A stretch of 64,000 nt of DNA. It comes from CALKXV01 sp965228905. GTDB lineage: Bacteria; Pseudomonadota; Alphaproteobacteria; Rhodobacterales; Rhodobacteraceae. Below the pieces are notes generated by a model, which worked only from the letters and a program-made list of their open reading frames with translations, searched no databases and was not told the DNA's origin. The stretch covers positions 1,674,001 through 1,738,000 of the forward strand of contig CBDDII010000003.1 in the NCBI GenBank assembly GCA_965228905.1, written 5' to 3'. A program made the position numbers and the translations under genes. Shown in pieces: positions 53,027 through 60,798 of the stretch (its first letter is position 1; every line of letters begins with the position of its first letter).

Positions 53027-53100
53027 TGGAGCGGGTAGCGGGAATCGAACCCGCACGTCCAGCTTGGGAAGCTGGCAGGCTACCACTACATCATACCCGC
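53027..53100 (-). tRNA. tRNA-Gly (anticodon CCC), CCA encoded
   Basis: On the minus strand the acceptor GCGGGTA pairs with TACCCGC, the anticodon stem CCAGC/GCTGG encloses TTCCCAA (anticodon CCC), and the T-arm reads GCGGGTTCGATTCCCGC. Discriminator T and CCA follow. It reads the glycine codon GGG. Confidence 0.96.
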
Positions 53101-53230
53101 CTTGTGGCTTTTCCTAGTCCGCCGCGAGGTCGGGATCAAGCCGTTGTGACAAGGAAACGGATCGCGGCTTTTGCGCACGGCGCGGGGCGCTTGGCTTGCA
53201 TGCTGCGGCGCGGCAGGACATGCTGTGGCC

Positions 53231-54781
53231 ATGTATGCATCACACGGCTTCCTTCAATCGGATATCGGTGACGTCGACGTCGTTTACCACGACGGTCTTT
53301 ACCACCTGTTCCACCTCGTCCTGCCCAACCACGATTTCATCGCCCACGCGGTTTCAAAAGACGGCATGACATGGCGGCGCGTGAAGAACGCGCTGTTCGT
53401 CGGCGACCCGGGCGCATGGGACGACGACATGCTCTGGACCATGCACGTCACCCCCGATCCCGAAAAGGAAAGCGCATGGCGCATGTTCTATACCGGGCTG
53501 GCCCGCAGCGAGTATGGCCGCGTGCAACGGGTTGGCTGTGCGCGGTCTGACGATCTTTATACTTGGACGCGCGACGAAAGCGGGGCCTACCCGCTTGAGG
53601 TGTCCGGGGAATGGTACGAATCCCGTGTGGACGAAGGCCGCGAGTGGGTCAGCTTCCGCGATCCTTTCTTCTACAGCGACCCGGCGACGGGAGAGCGGCT
53701 GTTGCTCGCCGCCGCCCGTGTGAAGGAAGGCCCGGTCATCCGCCGTGGCTGCGTCAGCGTCGCCCGTGAAACCGCGCCAGACACCTTCGAATTCTGCCCG
53801 CCACTTTGCTATCCCCGCCTTTATGATGACGTCGAGGTTCCGAACCTTCTTCAACTCGAAGGCCGCTATTACCTGATCGGTTCGATCCGCGAGGATACCA
53901 AGATCCGCTATTGGCAGGCCGACGAAATCGAAGGCCCCTACAAGAACTTCGCCGACAACGTGCTTTTGCCCGAGGGCAACTATGCCGCCCGTATCTGCAA
54001 GGTCGAGGGGCGTTACTTGTTGTTCAACTTCTTCCAACGCCGCGTGACCTACTATGGCAAGGACATGGTAACGCGCCTTCTGCCGCCGCCGAAGGAACTG
54101 ACGACGGACGAACATGGCCGTCTGCTGCTGAAATCCTTCAGCGGTTTCGACGCCAATGCCCACAGCCCGTTCGAGGTGACACATCCGGCGGAATACGCAG
54201 CCCTTTTCGGCAATCCACAGGCCGCGATCAGCGGCGAAGACGGCAGCGTCCACATTTCCTGCCCAAGCGGTTTCGAGGCCTTCATGTTCCCCGGCGAGCA
54301 CGAAGATTTTCGCCTGAGGGCGCGAATGCAACTCGAAGGTCTCGGGAAATGCGGCCTTGTCATCCGATGCTCGGAAGAGGGCGACGGCTATTACCTCTCG
54401 CTCGACCTGGTGAAGGGCTACGCCCAGATCCGCAGGTGGGGCGCCAGCGCCCGACCCGAATTTGAAACCGCCTTCGAATACGAAACCCTGCAAAGCGGCA
54501 ATTTTCTGTCTGACAACGCCAGACATGAGTGGGAGATCGAGATCGTCGCCCACGGCACCTACGTCGAATTTTCCATCGGGGGGCAGGTGACGCTCTGTGT
54601 CGTCGATGACGGATTTTCAAGCGGCCGCGTCGGGTTTTACACGGAATCCGCACAGCTCAAACTTGCTGGCATCACGATGGAACGCTTGCGCCGATCAGTC
54701 AGCGAGGAAGAAACCGTCTATACATCAACGCGCCATTCCGACTTGAAATTGCCCACACCCGACGCACCTTTGACTTCATGA
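53231..54781 (+). CDS. GH32-like five-bladed propeller glycosidase
   Basis: A 516-residue cytoplasmic protein without signal peptide. Residues 1-320 look like a GH32/GH68-clan beta-propeller: acidic D14/D16 in GDVDVVYHDGLYHLFH at the nucleophile position, WVSFRDPFF with RDP (143-145), and E202 in DDVEVPNL at the acid/base position. The canonical WMNDPNG is replaced. The C-terminal part (about 350-490) is a beta-sandwich with GLVIRCSEEGDGYYLSLDL. It is coupled by ATGA to a sugar phosphatase and then a fructosyl-disaccharide phosphate synthase. It may hydrolyse the disaccharide made by these two, or have another beta-fructosidase or transferase role. Confidence 0.82.
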   Translation: MYASHGFLQSDIGDVDVVYHDGLYHLFHLVLPNHDFIAHAVSKDGMTWRRVKNALFVGDPGAWDDDMLWTMHVTPDPEKESAWRMFYTGLARSEYGRVQRVGCARSDDLYTWTRDESGAYPLEVSGEWYESRVDEGREWVSFRDPFFYSDPATGERLLLAAARVKEGPVIRRGCVSVARETAPDTFEFCPPLCYPRLYDDVEVPNLLQLEGRYYLIGSIREDTKIRYWQADEIEGPYKNFADNVLLPEGNYAARICKVEGRYLLFNFFQRRVTYYGKDMVTRLLPPPKELTTDEHGRLLLKSFSGFDANAHSPFEVTHPAEYAALFGNPQAAISGEDGSVHISCPSGFEAFMFPGEHEDFRLRARMQLEGLGKCGLVIRCSEEGDGYYLSLDLVKGYAQIRRWGASARPEFETAFEYETLQSGNFLSDNARHEWEIEIVAHGTYVEFSIGGQVTLCVVDDGFSSGRVGFYTESAQLKLAGITMERLRRSVSEEETVYTSTRHSDLKLPTPDAPLTS

Positions 54782-55548
54782 GCGGCGACGGACAGACGAC
54801 AAACCAGGGCTGGCTTTTGGTCAGCGATATCGACGATACACTGACCGGGGATGACGCCGCTCTTGTGGCTCTGGCCGACGCGATTGAAACGGCGGGAGAT
54901 GCGCTGATCCTCGCGGTAAATTCCAGTCGCCCCGCCGTCAGCGTCGCAGATACACTTGCCAATGTCTTTCCCGCTAACCTGAAACCCGCGGCTGTCATCA
55001 CCGCCCTTGGCACGGAAATCTCGGTGCAGGGCAGGGCACTTCGGGACTGGCAGGCACAATTCGCGGAATGGCCGAACGCCCGCATCCACGACCTTTTGTC
55101 GGAACTCGGCCACAGGCCGCACGACAAAATCTACCAGACCGCTCACAAGGTCAGCTTTGCCGTGCCCGGCGAAACGGCCCAGGTCGAGGCACGTCAGGCC
55201 TTGCGGGACGCAGGCATCGACTGCCAGATCATCGCATCGGGCCGGGACGACTTCGACGTTATCCCCAAAAGCGCAGGCAAGGCGGCGGCAACGCAGCACC
55301 TTTCTGCACACTTCGCCATTGATCCTTCGCGCCTCATCGTCGCCGGCGACAGCGGCAACGATCTGGCCATGTTCCGGGCGGCTCCGCATCGCATCGCCGT
55401 CGGGAATGCGCGACGCGAACTTGTCGATGCGCTGGAGCCGGGCACTTTTTATCACGCAAAGGCCGCTCACGCCGCAGGCGTCCACGAAGGTCTGATCCAT
55501 TTTGGCGCATTGCCGGAACCTGATACACAGAAAAGACAACAAGGATAG
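54778..55548 (+). CDS. HAD phosphatase, sucrose-/mannosylfructose-phosphate phosphatase type
   Basis: A 256-residue Cof/SPP-type HAD hydrolase. The nucleophile motif is VSDIDDTL (15-22), motif II lies in AVNSSRP (46-52), the lysine in VIPKSAGKAAA (around 164-168), and motif IV is AGDSGNDLAMF (189-199). Sucrose-phosphate phosphatases show the same order. It would remove phosphate from the disaccharide phosphate made by the next gene's product. It overlaps the GH32-like gene by four bases and is 10 bp from the glycosyltransferase gene. Confidence 0.88.
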   Translation: MSGDGQTTNQGWLLVSDIDDTLTGDDAALVALADAIETAGDALILAVNSSRPAVSVADTLANVFPANLKPAAVITALGTEISVQGRALRDWQAQFAEWPNARIHDLLSELGHRPHDKIYQTAHKVSFAVPGETAQVEARQALRDAGIDCQIIASGRDDFDVIPKSAGKAAATQHLSAHFAIDPSRLIVAGDSGNDLAMFRAAPHRIAVGNARRELVDALEPGTFYHAKAAHAAGVHEGLIHFGALPEPDTQKRQQG

Positions 55549-55558
55549 GCAAGACGTT

Positions 55559-56833
55559 ATGGCCGACAAGAACTCAGGCTCACTGATGATGATCTCCCTG
55601 CACGGCTATGTCGCCGGTTCCCCCGAGCTTGGGAAACCCGACACCGGCGGGCAGGTGGTCTTCGTTATGGAACTGGCCAAACGTTTCGCGCGTCTCGGCT
55701 ACAACGTCGATGTCATCACCCGCCGGTTCGAGGATCAACCGGCCGAGGACCGCATCAACGACAACCTGCGCGTCTGGCGCATCCCCTTCGGCGGCCCCGA
55801 TTTCATCCGCAAGGAAGACATGCATGACTGGTACGGCGATTTCGTCTCGAACCTTCTGGCCGCAGTCAGGAAACAGGGCCTCGCCTATGACGTCGTGAAC
55901 AGCCACTACTGGGATGCGGGCGTCTCGGGCCAGAAGATCGCCGAGGAACTGCAAATTCCCCATGTCCACACACCGCATTCGCTCGGTTGGTGGAAACAGA
56001 AGGACATGAAATCGCTTGGCAAGGACGACGGCGAGGGGAACTACCGGTTCGACGAACGCATCCAGAAGGAATTCGTGTTGTACCGCAGTTGCGACCACGT
56101 GGTCGCGACCTCGGAACAGCAGGTCCAACTGATCGAGGATCACTACGACCTGCCCGGCGAACACATCACCATGATCCCGCCCGGCATCGACGAACAACGC
56201 TTCACCGCCGTCACCCCGACCCAGCTTGCCGACATACGCGACCGGCTGAAGATGACGAAAGATGACGTTTACGTCGTGGGCCGCGCGGCCACCAACAAGG
56301 GTTACGACCTCATCATCCAGGCGCTGCCCCACCTGCGCCGCCTTCAGCCCGAGGCGCGTCTGGTCCTCGCCGCCGGGGCGAACTCGGACGACGACAAGAA
56401 ACTTGTCGAAAGCTGGAAGAAACAGGCCGCCGACCTCGGTGTCGCCGATGCCGTTGACTGGCGCGGCTATGTCGCGGACGAGGAACTTGCCGACTATTAC
56501 CGTGCGCCCGGCGTCTTCGCGCTGCCCTCACGTTACGAACCCTTCGGCATGACGGCGGTCGAGGCGATGTCCAGCGGCACGCCGACCGTTCTGACCACGC
56601 GCGGTGGGCTGTTCGAGCAGGTCGAATTCGGCCGCCACGCCCTCATCGCCGACCCGACACGCCCCGAAGAATTCGCCGCCATGGTCAACATGCCGATGCA
56701 GCACCCCTGGCTGCGCGAAAAGCTGATGGTCGAAGGCGCCCGCTTTGCCCGCCGCACCTTTGGCTGGACCGGTATCGCGCGGCGCACGGTCGAGATTTTC
56801 GAGAAGTTCCGGGGCCGGTATCAGCCCGTCTGA
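55559..56833 (+). CDS. Mannosylfructose-phosphate synthase-like (sucrose-phosphate synthase family) glycosyltransferase
   Basis: A 424-residue GT4 glycosyltransferase. Seen are DTGGQVVFVMELAKR (28-42), SHYWDAG (115-121), HVHTPHSLG (135-143), the donor-phosphate residues R242 and K247 in GRAATNKGYD, and the E-x7-E motif from E327 to E335 in RYEPFGMTAVEA. It resembles the Agrobacterium mannosylfructose-phosphate synthase MfpsA across its length, from memory, and also plant-type sucrose-phosphate synthase. It would join a sugar from GDP-mannose or UDP/ADP-glucose to fructose-6-phosphate. The donor cannot be fixed from sequence. The product is probably an osmolyte. ATG 55559 follows AAGGATAGG. 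Confidence 0.87.
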   Translation: MADKNSGSLMMISLHGYVAGSPELGKPDTGGQVVFVMELAKRFARLGYNVDVITRRFEDQPAEDRINDNLRVWRIPFGGPDFIRKEDMHDWYGDFVSNLLAAVRKQGLAYDVVNSHYWDAGVSGQKIAEELQIPHVHTPHSLGWWKQKDMKSLGKDDGEGNYRFDERIQKEFVLYRSCDHVVATSEQQVQLIEDHYDLPGEHITMIPPGIDEQRFTAVTPTQLADIRDRLKMTKDDVYVVGRAATNKGYDLIIQALPHLRRLQPEARLVLAAGANSDDDKKLVESWKKQAADLGVADAVDWRGYVADEELADYYRAPGVFALPSRYEPFGMTAVEAMSSGTPTVLTTRGGLFEQVEFGRHALIADPTRPEEFAAMVNMPMQHPWLREKLMVEGARFARRTFGWTGIARRTVEIFEKFRGRYQPV

Positions 56834-56843
56834 GAAAGCAAGA

Positions 56844-56866
56844 AGGGCCGACCAAAAGCCGACCCT
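56844..56866. terminator. Terminator hairpin between convergent glycosyltransferase and iron-binding protein genes
   Basis: On the minus strand AGGGTCGGC-TTTT-GGTCGGCCCT forms a 9-bp stem with two G-T pairs, followed by TCTTGCTTTC. It lies 29 bp beyond the stop of the minus gene at 56896 and 10 bp beyond the plus stop at 56833. It may act in both directions, with a better T-run for the minus strand. Confidence 0.65.
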
Positions 56867-56895
56867 CCCTGAAATTTGGCAGTTGAAGCGCGACG

Positions 56896-57909
56896 TTACT
56901 TCCAGCCGACCTCGTTGAAGATCTGCTGTGCGGCGGGAAGGTTCTTGGCCACCGCCGAAAGGCTCACCTCGTCCTGTTCAAAGGTGCCAAGCGAATCCAC
57001 CGCCGCCGTGGTTTCAACGCCTTCCACCGCGGGGTATTCGTTGTTGCCAGCGGCGAAGTACACCTGTGCGCTGTCCGAGGCCAGGTACTCAAGGAAAGCA
57101 ATCGCATTGTCGCGGTTCGGTGCATGGGCCGCCACACCGCCACCCGACAGGTTGACGTGCGCGCCCGAGCCGCCCTGGTTCGGGAAGACCCAGCCGAACA
57201 TGTCCAGCTTGTCGCTCAGACCGTCCACCGGACCGGCCACGGCGCGGGCAAAGTAATAGGTGTTGCCGACCGCGATGTTGCACTCGCCCGAGGCCACGGC
57301 GCGAAGCTGGTCGGTGTCGCCGCCCTGCGGTTCACGCGCCATGTTCGCCACGATCCCTTCGGCCCAGGCCTTGGCCGCTTCCGCGCCCTCGTTCTCGATG
57401 ATCGAGGCCAGCAGCGTCTGGTTGTATGTGTTGGTCGACGACCGGATGCAGATTTCGCCTGCGTATTTCGGATCGGCCAAATCGGCATAGGTTGCCGGCG
57501 GGTCGGTCAATTCGGTCTTGTCGTAAAAGATGATCCGCGCCCGCTTGGAAAAGCCGAACCACTGGTTGTCGCTGTCCTGGATATGACCCGGCACGCGCTC
57601 TTCCAGAACGGCACTGTCAATGGACTGCAAAACCCCTGCATCCTTGGCGCGCTCAAGACGCGAGGTGTCCACGGTCAACAGAACGTCGGCGGGGCTGTTC
57701 TCGCCCTCGGACTGCATCCGCGCAATCAACTCGTCGGCATTGCCCTCGATCCGGTTGATCGTGATGCCCGTCGCCTCGGTGAAATCCGAGTAAAGCCTTT
57801 CGTCGGTGTCATAGTGGCGCGACGAATAGAGGTTCAGCTCGCCCTCGGCAAAGATCGGTGTCGCAAGCGCCATGAGCGCGGTCGTTGCGCAAATTGACTT
57901 CAGTTTCAT
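56896..57909 (-). CDS. Fe(III) ABC transporter, periplasmic binding protein (FbpA/FutA family)
   Basis: A 337-residue protein with a signal peptide (MKLKSICATTALMALATPIF, then AE). The start of the mature part, LNLYSSRHYDTDERLYSDF, and the tandem tyrosines in GNTYYFAR together with SSTNTYNQTL fit a ferric-ion-binding protein of the FutA type. It captures Fe(III) for an ABC importer. No permease or ATPase gene is next to it, so they lie elsewhere. It faces the hemP unit across a 446-bp gap that contains two iron-motif copies. Confidence 0.92.
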   Translation of the reverse strand: MKLKSICATTALMALATPIFAEGELNLYSSRHYDTDERLYSDFTEATGITINRIEGNADELIARMQSEGENSPADVLLTVDTSRLERAKDAGVLQSIDSAVLEERVPGHIQDSDNQWFGFSKRARIIFYDKTELTDPPATYADLADPKYAGEICIRSSTNTYNQTLLASIIENEGAEAAKAWAEGIVANMAREPQGGDTDQLRAVASGECNIAVGNTYYFARAVAGPVDGLSDKLDMFGWVFPNQGGSGAHVNLSGGGVAAHAPNRDNAIAFLEYLASDSAQVYFAAGNNEYPAVEGVETTAAVDSLGTFEQDEVSLSAVAKNLPAAQQIFNEVGWK

Positions 57910-58112
57910 GGGGTACTCCCTTGGTGTTGTGTGAAGATCAAGCCGTTTGTTTCTTGGCTTGTGACTGTCCCGGCAGACGTTCGAGCCGCTGGAATTTTCT
58001 GTTGCCCGTCATTTTCCCTTGTCCGTTCAGGTGAAGACCGGTCTGCCCGATTGGCGGTGCGGCTGTCTGACGCCAGTTGCCACAAGCCTTCCACGAATCT
58101 CAAGCAGAAAGT

Positions 58113-58127
58113 TGACTTCTTTTGTCG
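58113..58127. promoter_or_regulatory. Iron-responsive operator, copy 1 (near match)
   Basis: TGACTTCTTTTGTCG, in the context TTGACTTCTTTTGTCGGAAA. It is a TGA-N9-TCg near match to the RirA-type TGA-N9-TCA palindrome. It aligns base for base with copy 2 in reverse complement (TTGACTTTTTTAGTCAGGGA). It lies about 200 bp before the Fe(III)-binding protein gene. Confidence 0.5.
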
Positions 58128-58268
58128 GAAATTTTGGCCGGGCGTAGAAAACTGTGCCGCTTGCCGCCGTGAGATGTTCATAAAAAATCTTTTCAGACAA
58201 TATGTTGCACAATTTTCCATCAGTCTCAAAGGTCAATAGCCGATTATTTCTATCAGAATTGACTTCCC

Positions 58269-58283
58269 TGACTAAAAAAGTCA
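58269..58283. promoter_or_regulatory. Iron-responsive operator, copy 2 (exact TGA-N9-TCA)
   Basis: TGACTAAAAAAGTCA, a palindrome except in its A-tract centre, exactly TGA-N9-TCA. This is the form reported for the RirA-type iron-responsive operator in alphaproteobacteria. It lies 73 bp before the small ORF that starts the hemP unit. Regulation by iron through RirA or a related iron-box regulator is inferred. Confidence 0.6.
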
Positions 58284-58355
58284 AGTTGACCCCATCACGT
58301 CTCAGCCACCCGGCGAAAGGGAAGCCCGGACAATCCAAAGCAGGAGCATCCTGAA

Positions 58356-58520
58356 ATGGACTTTGACCGAAAAGACCCCGCGCGCGACCGCCCCCGAGAC
58401 ACCAATCACGGAACGGACGACCTGTGCTGGAAAGAGATTCTGTCAAACGCCATCGGCGGCTGGACGCCGGCGGATCAGGCTCTTGAACATGTCATTGATC
58501 GTCTGGAGTGGAAATCTTGA
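58356..58520 (+). CDS. Small acidic protein (54 aa) leading the hemP unit, unknown
   Basis: A 54-residue frame (MDFDRKDPARDRPRDTNHGT to VIDRLEWKS) with AGGAG 10 bp before the ATG. It ends 5 bp before the hemP start. It is polar and charged with one Cys (DDLCWKE) and a predicted helix at the end (ADQALEHVIDRLEWK). Its placement between an iron operator and hemP, and the tight spacing, argue that it is real. No family was recognised. A soluble helper in iron or heme uptake is possible but unproven. Confidence 0.6.
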   Translation: MDFDRKDPARDRPRDTNHGTDDLCWKEILSNAIGGWTPADQALEHVIDRLEWKS

Positions 58521-58525
58521 ACAGC

Positions 58526-58681
58526 ATGACCCAAATCCCGAAACCAACGCAGGCACCCGCGTTGACGACCTACGACGCGCGCGATCTGATCGCGGATGGT
58601 ACGCAGATCTGTATCACCCTCGACGATCAGCAGTATTTCCTGCGCATCACCCGCGCCGGCAAACTGATCCTGACCAAATGA
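58526..58681 (+). CDS. hemP: Hemin uptake protein HemP
   Basis: A 51-residue protein that fits the small HemP family. The core is TYDARDLIADGTQICITLDD and then QQYFLRITRAGKLILTK; the R-x-T-R-x-G-K-L-I-L-T-K ending is the family hallmark. HemP proteins accompany heme and iron uptake genes and in some bacteria activate heme-receptor expression. It lies inside a tight unit: 5 bp from the small ORF before it, and its stop overlaps the next ATG. Confidence 0.9.
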   Translation: MTQIPKPTQAPALTTYDARDLIADGTQICITLDDQQYFLRITRAGKLILTK

Positions 58682-59166
58682 TGGCCCAGGCGGACGACCA
58701 CCTCGCACGGGGCGGCGCCTCGGTCGCGGTCCTGAACCGTCTGGAGGGCTGGGAGGCGAACCTCATCGTCAACCTGCGCCTCTGGTGCGAAGGGCCAAGC
58801 GGGATGTCAGAGGTCTGGAAGGACTATACGCGCGTGTTTCGCAACCCCGACGCGATGGCCGAACTGCGCACCTTCGACGCCCTGGTGCAGGTGCTGGTCG
58901 AAAACGCGGCACGCCCGCTGGTCCGTCACTCGGTCGAATGCGCCTGCGTCGGGTCAGATGAATGCGTCTTCCTCAACCTCGTCAAGACAGCCTCCGACGG
59001 GCACCTCGGCGACGCCGCCCTGATCGCCACGCTTCTGGCAGGTCCGGCACAGGCGGAATCCATCGCCATGCTGGCAGGGCAGGTGGGCGAAACGGCCCGA
59101 AAGATATTGCCAGCGGAAACCCACAACGCCGTCGCGGACGGCGCGAACGTCATCCAACTTCACTAA
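58678..59166 (+). CDS. Cys-containing protein of the hemP-imelysin unit, unknown
   Basis: A 162-residue soluble protein beginning MMAQADDHLARGG; a second ATG at 58681 could be used instead. The central part VRHSVECACVGSDECVFLNL holds three Cys (C-x-C-x5-C) that could bind a metal or cluster. The first part (GWEANLIVNLRLWCEGPSGM and EVWKDYTRVF) is mixed and the rest helical and Ala-rich. Its start overlaps the hemP stop (ATGA), and imelysin follows after 23 bp, so it belongs to the iron unit. No named family was recognised. Confidence 0.75.
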   Translation: MMAQADDHLARGGASVAVLNRLEGWEANLIVNLRLWCEGPSGMSEVWKDYTRVFRNPDAMAELRTFDALVQVLVENAARPLVRHSVECACVGSDECVFLNLVKTASDGHLGDAALIATLLAGPAQAESIAMLAGQVGETARKILPAETHNAVADGANVIQLH

Positions 59167-59189
59167 CCCCGATACAGGAAATCACTTCG

Positions 59190-60449
59190 ATGAAACTCAA
59201 ACTCGCAACCGCAATCGGTACAACGCTTCTGACGACGATCCCCGCGTTCGCCGACAAGGCAGCCGTGCTGGACAATTACGCCGACATCGCGCTGGCCAAA
59301 TACGAAGACAGCCTTTCGACCGCCGAAACCCTTCTGGCTGCCGTCAACACCCTGGTCGACACCCCGTCGCCCCAGGCGCTCGAAGCCGCCAAGGCCGCCT
59401 GGATCAACTCCCGCGTGCCTTATCAACAGACCGAGGTCTACCGCTTCGGCAATGCCATCGTCGATGACTGGGAAGGCAAGGTGAACGCCTGGCCGCTGGA
59501 CGAAGGCCTGATCGACTATGTCGACGCTTCCTACGGCGGTGCCACGGATGAAAACGAATACGCCGTGCTGAACGTCGTCGCCAACCCGAGCTTTACCCTC
59601 TCGGGCAGCGAGGTTGACGCCTCCGCGATCACCCCTGATCTGCTGGAAGGCTCCCTGCACGAGGCCGACGGCGTCGAATCCAACGTGGCGACCGGCTATC
59701 ACGCCATCGAGTTTCTTCTTTGGGGCCAGGACCTGAACGGCCACGCCCCCGGTGCGGGCGCGCGTCCCTGGACGGACTATGCTCACGGCGATGCCTGCAC
59801 AGGCGGTAACTGCGACCGCCGCGGCGACTATCTGAAAGCAGCGACAGAACTGCTGGTTTCCGATCTGGAATGGATGGTCGCGCAATGGCAGGAAGGCGGC
59901 GCGGCCCGCACCCAACTCATCGCAGACGAAGACGCAGGCATCGCCACGATCCTGACCGGCATGGGCTCGCTTTCCTACGGCGAACAGGCGGGCGAGCGGA
60001 TGAAACTGGGCGTGATGCTGAACGACCCGGAAGAAGAGCACGATTGCTTCTCCGACAATACCTACAACAGCCACTATTACGACGCCCTTGGCGTGCGGAA
60101 TGTCTATCTCGGCAGCTACACAAGGATCGACGGCACGGTCGTTTCCGGTGAATCGCTGTCGTCGCTGGTCGCCGCCGCCGACGCCGGTGTCGATGCCGAA
60201 CTCACCGCGAAACTGAACGCCACCATGTTCGAAATGTCGGAAATGAAAACTGCGGCCGAGGCCGGGTTCGCCTATGACATGATGCTGGAACGCGGTAACG
60301 CGGCGGGCGAGGCGCTGATCATGGGCGCGGTCGATGCCCTCGTCGATCAGACCCGCTCCATCGAACGCGCCGTTGCCGCCCTTGGCACCGACGCGATCGA
60401 GTTCGAAGGCTCCGACAGCCTCGACAACCCGGACGCGGTCTTCGAATAA
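59190..60449 (+). CDS. Imelysin family iron-regulated periplasmic protein (IrpA-like)
   Basis: A 419-residue secreted protein with a signal peptide (MKLKLATAIGTTLLTTIPAFA). The imelysin GxHxxE motif is GYHAIE (169-174) in the stretch ATGYHAIEFLLWGQDL, followed by RPWTDY. The family is built of two four-helix bundles and is linked to iron uptake, often beside a di-heme oxidoreductase and an EfeO-type system. The start follows ACAGGAAATC. The DUF1289 gene follows after 68 bp; the partner di-heme gene lies at 62891, separated here by minus-strand genes, which is an unusual split. Confidence 0.9.
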   Translation: MKLKLATAIGTTLLTTIPAFADKAAVLDNYADIALAKYEDSLSTAETLLAAVNTLVDTPSPQALEAAKAAWINSRVPYQQTEVYRFGNAIVDDWEGKVNAWPLDEGLIDYVDASYGGATDENEYAVLNVVANPSFTLSGSEVDASAITPDLLEGSLHEADGVESNVATGYHAIEFLLWGQDLNGHAPGAGARPWTDYAHGDACTGGNCDRRGDYLKAATELLVSDLEWMVAQWQEGGAARTQLIADEDAGIATILTGMGSLSYGEQAGERMKLGVMLNDPEEEHDCFSDNTYNSHYYDALGVRNVYLGSYTRIDGTVVSGESLSSLVAAADAGVDAELTAKLNATMFEMSEMKTAAEAGFAYDMMLERGNAAGEALIMGAVDALVDQTRSIERAVAALGTDAIEFEGSDSLDNPDAVFE

Positions 60450-60517
60450 GACAACTCGTCACCTAGCTGAAAGGGGAGGCCTGGCTCAGGCTTCCCCAAA
60501 CCCCCGCGAGGCACACG

Positions 60518-60775
60518 ATGGCAAAGACACCCAGCCCCTGTATCGACGTCTGCAAATACAAACGCGAAGGCCATTGCATCGGCTGTTCGATGACCAAGGC
60601 GCAGAAATCGCTGTTCAAGCAGTTGAAGAAAAACAAACACCGCGAAGCCTTCGTCGAAATGCTGGTCGGCCAGCAATCGCGGCTTGGAAAGTTCGGCCAC
60701 TGGGCCCCCAAGTACATGCGCAAATGCCTGAAGAAAAAGGTCAAACCGATCGAGGCCGTGCGCAAGGCGGCTTGA
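60518..60775 (+). CDS. DUF1289 family protein
   Basis: An 85-residue protein. The N-terminal PSPCIDVCKYKREGHCIGC block (four Cys: C8, C12, C20, C23) is the DUF1289 signature and may bind zinc or an iron-sulfur cluster. The rest is strongly basic (KQLKKNKHREAFVEML, RKCLKKKVKPIEAVRK), suggesting nucleic-acid contact. It could be read through from imelysin or have its own promoter in the 68-bp gap. Molecular role unknown. Confidence 0.85.
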   Translation: MAKTPSPCIDVCKYKREGHCIGCSMTKAQKSLFKQLKKNKHREAFVEMLVGQQSRLGKFGHWAPKYMRKCLKKKVKPIEAVRKAA

Positions 60776-60798
60776 GGGCGAACCGACACAAAGGGTGA

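Larger units (their letters stand above)
57910..58355. other. 446-bp divergent control region of the iron locus
   Basis: No convincing gene is seen. Reading frames of about 100 codons exist on both strands but are complementary to each other and show no family features. The right part is A/T-rich compared with its surroundings (for example AAAAAATCTTTTCAGACAAT), as expected for promoters. Two copies of an iron-type operator are annotated at 58113 and 58269. Confidence 0.6.

Noticed and set aside
57931..58239. Possible genes of about 100 codons on both strands in the iron control region
   Set aside because: Both frames overlap each other, cross the operator copies, have poor ribosome sites and show no domain; high GC gives many such chance frames.
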